Source: Taxawa tesnikishii (nom. ined.) (taxonomy: Eukaryota > Ascomycota > Dothideomycetes > Dothideales). Taken from it: DNA of 64,000 nt. The notes under the pieces were generated by a model. The model searched no databases and was not told where the DNA came from. It was given only the letters and a program-made list of their open reading frames with translations. Location: the NCBI GenBank assembly GCA_030247885.1, contig JAPDRO010000024.1, positions 434,001-498,000 on the forward strand, written 5' to 3'. Numbering within the stretch: the stretch's first letter is position 1; each line of letters starts with the position of its first letter. Position numbers and translations under genes: made by a program. Shown here in pieces: positions 10,759-19,755 of this stretch.

Positions 10759-11736
10759 TCAAAGCATCACTCCTCCCTCTCCCTCTCCCTCTCCCTCAGC
10801 CTTTCCCTTCCCCTTCCCCTTTTCCATGCTGGGCCCGAAGCGCGCGCCCTGCTGCCGACGAAGCTCCTCGTCCGCAGCGGCGGTCTTGCGCCTCTCTTCC
10901 GCATCCTCCGCTGCCATCCTGTCCAGCTCGCCTCGCTCGTCGCCGCCCGCGACGCGAGAGCCGGTGGCAGGGCTCGAGGCAGCGCCAGAGCCGGGGCCGG
11001 GGTGCCTGGAACCGATCATGGTCGACTGCACGGGAGCAGACTTCCTGTCACGGCCGAGCTTCTCTCTACCCTCAAGCCCGGTCAGGCGGAGCATCGTGTG
11101 CGCGGGAAGCTGACCCGCCTGCCTGCGCTCCACGAATGGCTGTGCGAACATCAACTCGATGCTCAACCATATGTGAGAGCCGCGAGAACACTTCTTCTCG
11201 CCTGGCTTCTCAGGGCACACGCCCTCCATCCAGTATGCCTCGCAGGATCCGGGAAGCTTCTTCTTCTTCCGACCCGCGCCAGCACCACCAGCAGCCGCAG
11301 CACCGTCTTCGGACGCTTTAGCATTTCCCGACTCGCCGGTGGGCTTCGAGCGGATCGGCAGGTTGCGGTCGACCTCATCAGCCCAGCTTTCACCTGGCAC
11401 ATCAGTCTTGGAGTCTTCTCCACCGTCCTGGTCATCCGAGTCGAGGCCATCCGGCCCCTCGTCCTCTGGCGGCCAGTAGAAGGAGCCGAGTTGTGGCGAG
11501 TGGTGTCGCCCATGGAAAATTACAGGACCATCCTGACCTTCCTGAGCTTCATCGCCCACATCGTCCGCAGACGTCGGCATGTGGAGGTATTCCTCCAACT
11601 CCCGGTCAATTGGAAGGTGCGCGTTTTCGAGTTGCCAGGCAATCTCGTTGACAACCTCACGCGACTGCACGAGTTCATCGTGCCAGTCACGCAGCGTCTG
11701 TCTCAACTGCCGCCACGCTTCACGGTTGTAAGCCAT
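10759..11736 (-). CDS. Hypothetical protein with a CCCH-type zinc finger
   Basis: 325 residues, one exon; the ATG at 11736 starts MAYNREAWRQL. The N-terminal 45 residues are predicted helical. A long acidic Asp/Glu/Gly-rich part follows, then a poly-Lys stretch RKKKKLPGS and a Cys/His motif C-EAYWMEGV-C-PEKPGEKK-C-SRG-H (about residues 165-190). This fits a C-X8-C-X8-C-X3-H finger, a fold usually found in RNA-binding proteins. The C terminus is a charged, low-complexity Lys/Gly then Glu/Gly tail encoded by a CCCTCT microsatellite (10774-10798 on the plus strand). The role is unknown; mRNA binding is only inferred from the finger. Confidence 0.7.
   Translation of the reverse strand: MAYNREAWRQLRQTLRDWHDELVQSREVVNEIAWQLENAHLPIDRELEEYLHMPTSADDVGDEAQEGQDGPVIFHGRHHSPQLGSFYWPPEDEGPDGLDSDDQDGGEDSKTDVPGESWADEVDRNLPIRSKPTGESGNAKASEDGAAAAGGAGAGRKKKKLPGSCEAYWMEGVCPEKPGEKKCSRGSHIWLSIELMFAQPFVERRQAGQLPAHTMLRLTGLEGREKLGRDRKSAPVQSTMIGSRHPGPGSGAASSPATGSRVAGGDERGELDRMAAEDAEERRKTAAADEELRRQQGARFGPSMEKGKGKGKAEGEGEGEGGVML
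10774..10798. repeat. CTCCCT microsatellite
   Basis: About four CTCCCT units, coding the Glu/Gly tail of the CCCH-finger protein on the minus strand; related CCCTTT/CCTTCC sequence continues to about 10822. Confidence 0.85.
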
Positions 11737-11992
11737 GTTATCCACGATCGATTACAGAGTGAAGTGGGGTGTGAGGTGATGGGATGTTTCTCGAGGAAGA
11801 AGAGAAAGAGAGAAAGAGAGGGGAAACGTCGGACGAGTTTGACGTGTTTGACGTGTTGAAGACGCGTCCATCGCGTCGGTGGACCCGCTCACCATTAGTG
11901 ATAGCGCCAGTCGCGTTTGTACCGGGAAGGAAATGTCCATGATCGTATATAACTACTACCACTACTACTGTTACAGACACCACCAATGGACA

Positions 11993-13043
11993 TCATTCTC
12001 CTTGCAGCTCCTTCAGCCCTGCCAGCTCGTTCTCGGTCCACTCCCAAAGTCTATCCGCCAGCGCCTCATCTTTACAGATATCCGCCATACCCGAAACGCT
12101 CTTCTGTTTCCCTGCTGCCTTCCCTACCGGCTCATAATACCCTCCATTCTCCAACTCCTCCTTCGGCGTCGTCGCGGCCCACAGAGTGTTATACGCCCCT
12201 TCCTCCGCACTCTTGTACAGTGGCGTCCACCTCAAGCTCATAAGCAAATACGTCAACAGCGAGCTTTCCGCTGCGGCGCCGAGATTCGTGTTCACGAGCC
12301 CCGGATGCACCGACACGCTCGTAACCTGCGGATACCGCTTGGCCATCGCCCTGGCGAGCAAGATATCCGCGAGCTTGCTCTGTCCATAGCGCTGCCACTT
12401 GGTCCCCGCCTCCGCGACATGCTTCCTGTGCTCCGGCGTTTCCACAGCCCTCAGCCTGTCAAACTCGATGCCCCCAGGCGGTGCCATGGTGTGCCCGAAC
12501 GAGCTGAGCACGACCATGCGCACGTCGCTGGCGGGCAGGGCGGCCGTGCGCAGCATCACCGGCCGTAGAAGACGCAACAGCACGGCGTGGCCGAGATAGT
12601 TGGTTCCGAACTGGATCTCGAAGCCCTCAGCCGTCAGGCCGGGCGGCACGGCCATGATGCCCGCATTGGCGATGAAGACGTCGAGACGGGGCGAGTGGAA
12701 GTTGTCGCTGATTGCCAGACGGATTAGTTCGCGTGGGGATGAGAGGTCGCATTTGATGAACGTGACTTGGCACTGGTGTTTCGCTCCGACTTCGTCGACC
12801 AGCTTTTCGCCCGCCAGGTCGTCACGGCCCGTGAAGTAGATGTGCAGAGGATTGTGCGAGGCGAGTGCGAGCACGGCCGCGCGCCCGATACCGGATGTGC
12901 CTGGGAGAAGCGTGGGGTTGGCAATTGTATATATATGTCTGTGCGGAGGGATGGGGTGCATACTAACCTCCGGTGATGAAGATGACCTTTCCGGAGAGGT
13001 CCGGGATGTCTCTTGCAGGATCGAAGGTCTCGTGACACGGCAT
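11993..13043 (-). CDS. Short-chain dehydrogenase/reductase (retinol dehydrogenase-like)
   Basis: NAD(P)-dependent oxidoreductase of unknown substrate; 327 residues, one intron (12901-12967, GTTAGT...CCAG) that splits the cofactor motif. The spliced protein has TGGTSGIG (nucleotide binding), NAG in LDVFIANAGIM, a Ser in VVLSSFG, and the catalytic YGQSK (Tyr-X3-Lys). The start is MPCHETFDPARDIPDLSGK at 13043. The C-terminal part (ENGGYYEPVGK) is typical of fungal WW-oxidoreductase/retinol-dehydrogenase-like SDRs. Frame is intact throughout. The next gene on this strand, the L2HGDH-like gene, lies 419 bp upstream. Confidence 0.88.
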
Positions 13044-13405
13044 CGTCACTACACTACCTGAAGTATGATGCGGTTGCTGCAGCAATTCAATGGCGATTGT
13101 GAAGACGAACAGGTACTCGAAAGAATGAAAGTGAAAGTGAAATTGGTCTGGAAAGCAATCGAGTTCGACATTATCGTTGTTATCATGTATGGCTGCCTAT
13201 TCTGTCGGCCGTAAACGGCCCTGTAAACATTCTGGTTCGTGGCTGAGATCAGACTGCTACGCCCGTAAAGCCGCTTTTATTGAAGCGAGCATTGCGCTTG
13301 GCTGATCACGAGAGCGGCCTTGATCCTGGTCCTTTTGAAGATAGTCACTGGGAGCAGCTCCGCCACTTTTGTGTAACATCACCGTGTTGTGCACCCGAGA
13401 CACTT

Positions 13406-13453
13406 CACTTGTCAATCCACTCGTCAATCCACTCGTCAATCCACTCGTCAGTC
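13406..13453. repeat. 12-bp minisatellite, four units
   Basis: Four head-to-tail copies of CACTCGTCAATC (13406-13417, 13418-13429, 13430-13441, 13442-13453), the first with one T and the last with one G difference. It ends 10 bp from the stop codon of the L2HGDH-like gene, so it is probably in that gene's 3' UTR. The rest of 13044-13462 shows nothing else. Confidence 0.9.
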
Positions 13454-13462
13454 CGTGTGGGA

Positions 13463-14852
13463 TCAGCTATACAACAATCCATACACCTCCTCCGCAATCG
13501 CCAAACTGCTCGTCAGCCCGGGACTCTCGATCCCCAACAGATTCACGAACCCTTCATACCCATCTTCCTTCCTGATGTAGAAATCCTGAAATCCCTTCCC
13601 GCCGGTCGCCACGGCCGCCGCCTTCGCCAACTTCGGCCTGATGCCCGCGTAGTCCAGTCCAATCGCGCTCTCGTCGATGCCGGGTAAGTAGGACTTGATG
13701 TCTTCGATCGCCGCTCGGAATCGCTCGGTTTTGTGGCTCGGCACGAGATCGGTCGGTGAATCGACCCATTCGACGTCTGGTCCGAAGCGCACGCGGCCGG
13801 CCATGTCCAATGTCAGATGCGTGCCCAACCCGCCGTGACCGGGTACGGGTGCTGGGTAGACGAGCACGGAGGGCTTGGGGAGGATTTGGAGTACGAGTAG
13901 TAGCTTCCCTTGGCGTAGTAAGGGCTTCTGTGCCGCTCAGGCGGCAGGATCATGTTGTTGATGGCGCAAGCGTAGAGGCCGGCGCTGTTGATTATCGTCT
14001 CGGCAGTGATAAAACTACCCTCCTCATCCTCCAGCCCCGCCGCTGCAGTCTCGTCGAGTGTCTGCGACCCCGGGGTCTGTGGGGATGGGGAAGATGGCGA
14101 TGGTGGGGAAGAAGAAGGTGATGCGGTCCAGATCTTCCAATCCGGACTCCCCGAGCTCGGAGGCTCGATTCGTGTGACAGGGCTCGCGAGCGCGGTGTCC
14201 CCGCCCGCGTCCTCGAAGGCGCCGTGCAGGTACTGCATGTAGGCGTGGCTGTCGATGATGCCTGTAGTAGGGCTCTCGAGGATTCCCATCTCTGCGCGCA
14301 CGGTGGGTTCGCGCTGCTTGGCTTCTTCAGGGGAGACGAACCGCGTCGGAACACCGAGGGCTTGCGCCCACTTGTGTACTTTCTCCAGTTCGGACATTTG
14401 GACCTCGTCTTGGGCCACTACCCATTTGCCGCAGTTGCTGTAGGGGATCGAATGCTGCCGGCAGAGGTCGTACATCATGTTTTTGCCTTTGATGCATAGT
14501 TTCGTCTTCAGCGAGTCCGGGCCGTAGTAGAGGCCCGCATGGATGACCTGGTATAGACATCAGCAACCGACAACACCCTGGAGTGCTGGAGGTGTATGGA
14601 TAGGAATGGATAAAGTTGGAGGTCGTGACGCTTACCGACCTCGGAATTACGACTGCTCGTCTCAGTGCCCACTGCGCTATGCTTCTCAATCAACACTGTC
14701 GATACGCCATCTCTTTGCTGTAGCCGTCTGGCGATAGCTAAGCCCACCGCACCGCCTCCGATTACTGCATGTGTGAAGTCGGCGTGCTTTGCGGTGGTGG
14801 TGGAGAAGAGGCGTGAGTGGCGACGAGAGTGGAGGACTCGACGGGCAAGCAT
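13463..14852 (-). CDS. L-2-hydroxyglutarate dehydrogenase-like FAD oxidoreductase
   Basis: FAD-dependent mitochondrial enzyme that oxidises L-2-hydroxyglutarate to 2-oxoglutarate (metabolite repair). The ATG at 14852 gives an Arg/Ser-rich presequence ([20 protein letters not shown]) without acids, as for mitochondrial import. The Rossmann FAD motif [13 protein letters not shown] follows (about residues 32-44), then the family signatures [32 protein letters not shown] and GIRPKL. One intron, about 14548-14639; only the weak donor GTCGGT gives the right frame, a nearby GTAAGC does not. Residues from about 190 include a Ser/Pro-rich insertion unusual for the family. A frame change at plus-strand G4 13877-13880 is cured by one base ([13 protein letters not shown]), giving 433 codons. 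Confidence 0.88.
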
Positions 14853-16304
14853 GGCCTGTATCTTCTTCCGGTACACAGTCAACGATCACTTGGTCTGCAC
14901 TTATGGAAATCGTACATGGATCTACGCGCTGCAAAGATATGTATAGTAGGGGTAGTTGGAGTGTAGGAGAGGTGGTGATACGACAAGAGGAGGTCGGCTT
15001 TCTCGCCGAACCATCCCACTCTTGGGATGGTACATCCATCGCCACCACCACTATTCACCAGTCACTTTTTCCAAGGTCATACAAAGCCACCAGTCCCGCT
15101 CCATTCCCTCCAGAATGGGCTTGGGCGTGTTCACGTTTCGAGAAGCAGCCATCGTACTCATGGGCTGGACTTGGAGCTTTGCATGGCGGGCTATATTACA
15201 TGCTGATACCCTCCCCTTCTCCAATAAATCTGTCCATCTAGTTCTCCCCACGACACTCTGTGAACCAGTTACATACATGCAATGGTATCCTTGTGCGTGC
15301 TGTGAAGACCAACAGGCTTCTGGCCGTGTCAGTTACGTCTGACGAGAGACACCGAATGTATGCTCGTCCGGTCCCCCGTAAGCCGTTTACTCCTCTTTCT
15401 CCTCCTCGATTCGAGCCATTTGTGCTCCTCAGCTCCGCAGCGACAACGATAAAAAGTACGGTTGCTGAAGACCTCCTCATTAGCAGCTTTCTTTCCCTAC
15501 CAGAAGGTGTGGTACTTGTCGAATCTCTTTCTTACAATCTCCTGCAGCACGCTTCCCTACGAGAACGGCTTGGAATTGTCGTCGCGAGGTTCTAGTTCCG
15601 ACGTCAGCTCTTCCTCAGAGCGCTGGAAGATGTCAGGTAGGTTGTTGACGTCTTGAGTCGCGAGGGGACAATCATCCTGGCGAACGACGATCACGTTGCC
15701 AATACCTAAGCAGGGGTTGACCTTTACTCTGAATTCGTGGCGTCGTGGGACACATCACGCACGCGTCAGTGCTCAATGAGCTGTCCAGCTTCCAGGAGAC
15801 GTGTCGAAGATAAGGTCATGAGAGGGCAAATCTCCTGAGACAAGATGGGCGACACACTGCAAGTAGCGCTGCGATGGGATGATGCGCTGCTCACGACCGT
15901 CACTCTACCTGGTAGGTGAGTTGCTATTGAAATCAATAGAATTACTGCGCAAGTATCACGAGCCTTTCTCATGTCAGACTCATGATGCCTCCGCAACTAC
16001 CCGCCAAGCGCTGTGGGCAACCATCACTCGTTCTGTACACGCGCGTGTTGCAGGTATGCAAATACGATGCCAATTCGACTGCCTTGGAACAGTAGTCCGT
16101 CAGTCATCTGAAGTGTTTGTTGGTATCGTCAAGACCACCGCAGATGCTTGACCACCACGGATGCTTCACTTCCGCTACAAACGGAAGAACGCGTTGTTTC
16201 GAGGGGATAGTACCTACGTCGCCACGTCTGTCCGTTCGTGAAAGACGCACCGTCCCAAACAAATTTACTGTACTTCAAGCGCAACCGGACATGAACGGCT
16301 ATCC
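14853..16304. other. Intergenic region, L2HGDH to METTL16
   Basis: No supported gene. Several 60-90 codon frames exist on both strands around 15460-16150 (for example + 15879-16151 and a minus-strand open stretch near 15600-15795 reading VNPCLGIGNVIVVRQDDCP). They are mirror images of each other, lack recognisable domains and meet stops at about the random rate, so I do not call them. Confidence 0.5.
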
Positions 16305-18260
16305 CTAGCTCTTAACCTGCCGACAAGCCCTCTTCAGCATACCGCAAAAGCTCTCGAAGATTACGCTGTCCTTTCCTCGTAACCACCTCACTTCAACCTC
16401 ACCATCCTTGACGGAGATGCTGAAGGCAAGGGCAACTTCCTCCTCCTCCTCCTCCTCCTCCATGATCTTCTCTGCATCCTTCATCGTGGTATCCTTTCCC
16501 GCGCCAGGGTGGTCTGCATCAGTCACCGCTACCTGGGAGGGGTCAGAACATTACTAGAGTTGCTGGCGTAGCTCACAGAATCAGGACGTGCTAGAATCAG
16601 GATGTGCTAGTTCCTGACAGGCCGTCTACGCGAGAGGACGACCCTCTAGAGAGGCGATCCATCATAGTGGCACTCTGTGGCAGTCCGTCAGAAAAGTGCT
16701 GCTCGGTGCCCCTACAACTGCAGTACAGGGGTATGCCGGCAAGCACTCGATGACTTCTGCCGGCCAACACTCGACAACTTCTGCGAAGGCTCGTTGAAAA
16801 TCCCGGGCGTGTCACAAATCTGTCAGCCATCGCGTACCTTTTTCTGCTTCCTCCTGGCGGATCGTGACCAGACGTTCTCCTTCGCACGGCCGACTCCTGA
16901 CCATGTATCCGCATGCCATTGCCAGCGGAGGTCAAGTGCTTCGAGCGTGGCGTTTACGATATCGGCTGTTTGCTGTCGGTTCACATCGAAGATCTGGATC
17001 GTCTGTGCTGTCGGAAAAGGCAGGATAGCCTGCACCAGTTCTCCGCTCCTTGCAACGTCGTTTCTCGGCCGGTAGTCTCCCCAACTCCACGCAACCGCCC
17101 ACCTTCTTGTCTTCCTCCCGGCCCTCAGACTGGTGACGGCCCAATTGCCGACGCCAATCTCCTTCAATTTAGCAATCACCTGATGCACGCTTGCCAACTT
17201 CCCGAGCATGCTGCTGTACCACTGCACTCGCTGTTGCAGCTTTCGACTCGCCATCACCATGCGGAGAACGAATCCCACATCGCCGCCTTCACAGATCATC
17301 TCTACTTCCGCACCCGTGCACACGGCCGAGGGCGGCTTACTTTTGTTCTCATACGAGGCCGCCATGTCGGCGGCCGAGGAATAGAATGGAGGGTTGCACA
17401 TACAAAAGTCGAGACGTGGAGCGCCCAAAGCGTCAAGTGGAAGCAGTGGACCGTCGGACGTGTTGAGCCGGAGCTGGATCCGCTCGACTAGCTTGTTGGA
17501 ATCGACGTTTTTGCGCGGAGAACAGGGAGCGCGAGTCGATGTCGGTGCCGTACATGAGCCATGCGGGGCGCGATGCGCAGGCGAGTAAGGCGTAAATCGC
17601 AGATGCACCGGTCCCGACATCCAGACCGATGACTTTTCGAGTTGGATCGTATTTGTCGGTGTAGGAGTTGCTCGTCGTGTCTAGCAGATCCTGTATCCAG
17701 CGAATGTAGTTGTATCTCACAGGCACCGGAGGGCAAAGCCGATCATAGGGAAGCGAAATGGTCAATCCAAAATCACGTTTCAATACACTTTTGGTCAGCT
17801 GTCTGCAGAGCTCGTTAGCCTGCAGTGCCTCCCTCTCGGACGCGCAAATAGTAATCTCAGGAGTCAGTTGAGCTGACTGACAGACCGCCATCGCGAGGCA
17901 GCATCAGGACTGCCCTGTACGCATGTGCATACAGACAACGGCATGCCTGGCCTGGGTGCCCCTCCGCTACCACAGAGACAGACAACGCTCAGCGCTTAGA
18001 CCTCGATCGCGCGACCACAGCTGTAGGCTCGTATGAGATGGATGGCGGACAGTCAGTCAGTCAGTCAGTCAGCTGGACTGACCACCGAGAACACTGCGCG
18101 TAGCAGGTACATACTGCAGCGCCTTCGGATCTTGGAAATCGACGTGACCGTTGGCGGCTCTGTAAACTCTGGCAAAGTCGGCATCTTGGATGGCAAGAGC
18201 CTCGAAATCAATCCCGTCATCGTAGTTGGGTATCTTGGGTTGTGGGAGAGGTGCGGACAT
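16305..18260 (-). CDS. METTL16-type RNA N6-adenosine methyltransferase
   Basis: SAM-dependent methyltransferase of the METTL16/YbiN family, which methylates adenosine in structured RNAs such as U6 snRNA. Start MSAPLPQPKIPNYDDGIDF at 18260. Visible features: LKRDFGL, RLCPPVPVRYNYIRWIQDLL, SAM-binding GLDVGTGASAIYALL, the catalytic NPPF in DFCMCNPPFYS, and KLQQRVQWYSSMLGK. The C terminus (VRWLRGKDSVIFESFCGML) follows a Glu8 stretch encoded by a CTC repeat. Introns 17803-18114 (312 nt) and 16533-16837 (305 nt) are far longer than any other here. At plus-strand T5 17508-17512 the frame changes; two more bases (SAQKNVDSN) or one fewer restore it. I favour two missing because KNV aligns with human METTL16 AKKNVEQN. 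Length about 446 residues. Confidence 0.87.
16438..16461. repeat. CTC trinucleotide repeat
   Basis: Eight CTC units coding the Glu8 stretch in the last METTL16 exon (minus strand). Confidence 0.85.
18050..18072. repeat. CAGT tetranucleotide microsatellite
   Basis: Nearly six perfect CAGT units inside the first METTL16 intron (minus-strand gene). Confidence 0.9.
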
Positions 18261-18631
18261 GTCGGAGATGTTTGATAGAGGTTGTGGGACGGGGAAGAGG
18301 GATTTGGCAACGATCGACGCTCGTTGATGAAGTGCAGGGAAATGGGCTGTGTCACAACTACAACCTCTCGAGTGAGGCATCGAACATGCCGAGAACGTAT
18401 GGATGCAAAAGTCATGATCTGGTCGTCACTGCAAACTCATCGCTCAGTGTCTTCGAAATACTTGGTATCCTAGCTATACGTCCGATACGCCGTGCAAAGT
18501 CCATGCCCCGATCGTATACCCATGACGCTTTCCAAAGCCTCTCTTCACATACCGCGTGGGCATGCGTTACCATCGAGAGGCACTCCGGACGATCACTGGT
18601 CAAAGTCCAAGACCGCAATCCGACAGTCGGT
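18261..18631. other. Spacer between METTL16 and MET8
   Basis: 371 bp between the METTL16 start and the MET8 stop, both on the minus strand. No open frame or motif I can support; it should contain the METTL16 promoter and the MET8 terminator. Confidence 0.5.
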
Positions 18632-19526
18632 CTACATCCACCCAAATGATCCATCGAACTGCCAGACAATATCAGGATCCTGGTCGCGACTCCTCCAACA
18701 CCGTCGGTTTCCTCGCACTTCCTCAATACTCGGCACCGTGTTTGGAGCGTATGACTGCAGGAGAAGGTCCATGTCTCGCTCGGTCATCTCGCAGATTTCC
18801 TCCAAACTCCAGTTGTTGCAGACCTTGGACATCCTTCACTGTGTGAGTTTTCATGCAGATGAAAGCTGTCGTAGCCGACTTACCACTGCATCCTCTTTGG
18901 CCCCTCAGCATTCCCTGGCGCGACCGCTCTGAGTTTCTTCCTCAACGCGCCAACCTTCTTGATGGCGTCTCCCATGTTGGGCGGTAAGCTGCCGGCAATC
19001 CGCCTCCTCACCAGATTTGCCATCCTCGGACCGTTTCCATTCGTGCTGACCATGATCTGAAGTGGACCGTCGCGGTGCACGCTTCCGAAGTAGAAATCAC
19101 ACTCAGGTGGTACGTCTGCAATGTTCGCTGCTATCCTCTTTTGCTTGCACAACTTCCATATCTGTGTTGAAGCCTCCGGGTCATCGACAGCAGTAAGAAC
19201 CATGGAAATGTTGGGGTCATCAAGATCGGAGGGCTCGAATTTACGGTCGGTGTAGTCCACTTGCTTCTGCTCTATCCGGTATGCTACCTCGTCGTTCAGA
19301 CCATCACGGGGACTGATGACGAGAACTTTGGCGTCGGCATTGAGGAGGTTGAGGATACGGCCTGCGGCTACCTGGACTTCTTGGTCAATGTCAATATCGG
19401 ACTTGTCGCGTGATGGATGTAGGAACGAACCTCGCCGCCGCCGACGACAAGCACCTTCTTGTTGCGTACTTGCCAGGCGAGGATTAGGGAGCCTCCGCCT
19501 TCAATCTCGGGGAATTTCTGGCCCAT
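18632..19526 (-). CDS. MET8: Siroheme synthase Met8 (precorrin-2 dehydrogenase/ferrochelatase)
   Basis: Bifunctional enzyme making siroheme, the cofactor of sulfite and nitrite reductases: NAD-dependent oxidation of precorrin-2, then iron insertion. Three exons (introns 19372-19430 and 18834-18883) give 261 residues without frame breaks. The N-terminal Rossmann motif is VLVVGGGEVAAGRI. It is followed by VLTAVDDPEAS, NIADVPPECDFYFG (the Asp region implicated in catalysis in yeast Met8p) and the dimerisation part GNGPRMANLVRRRI, characteristic of the family. The last exon adds WSLEEICEMTERDMDLLL. Cytosolic. It lies head-to-head with PEP7 with only 229 bp between start codons. Confidence 0.93.
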
Positions 19527-19755
19527 ATCGACTGTTGATTGTCGTAAATTGAAGTCGAAGGCGAATACGGATTTGTTTCATGTGAAGATTGAGATAAGCG
19601 TCATTGCCGTATCGGACTCTGGGCTTGGCGCGCGAGTCGTGCGGTCGGACCCTTGTCCAGCCCACGGGGCCAGCCGTCCACCCCGCTGCTTGTCTCACAC
19701 CTCTGGCCTACTCGACAACTGCGCGTCTGCGCTGGAATGTACCGCAGCTAGTATT
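19527..19755. promoter_or_regulatory. Bidirectional promoter MET8/PEP7
   Basis: 229 bp separate the divergent ATGs (19526 minus, 19756 plus). No TATA box stands out. Shared use of this DNA is inferred from spacing alone. Confidence 0.5.

Noticed and set aside
13406-13453. Regular short repeats resembling a CRISPR array.
   Set aside because: Units are directly abutting 12-mers without spacers, in a eukaryotic genome.
15462-16151. Protein-like stretches on both strands (+ 15879-16151; minus about 15600-15795).
   Set aside because: Mirror-image readings look equally plausible, stops occur near the random rate, and no domain is recognised.
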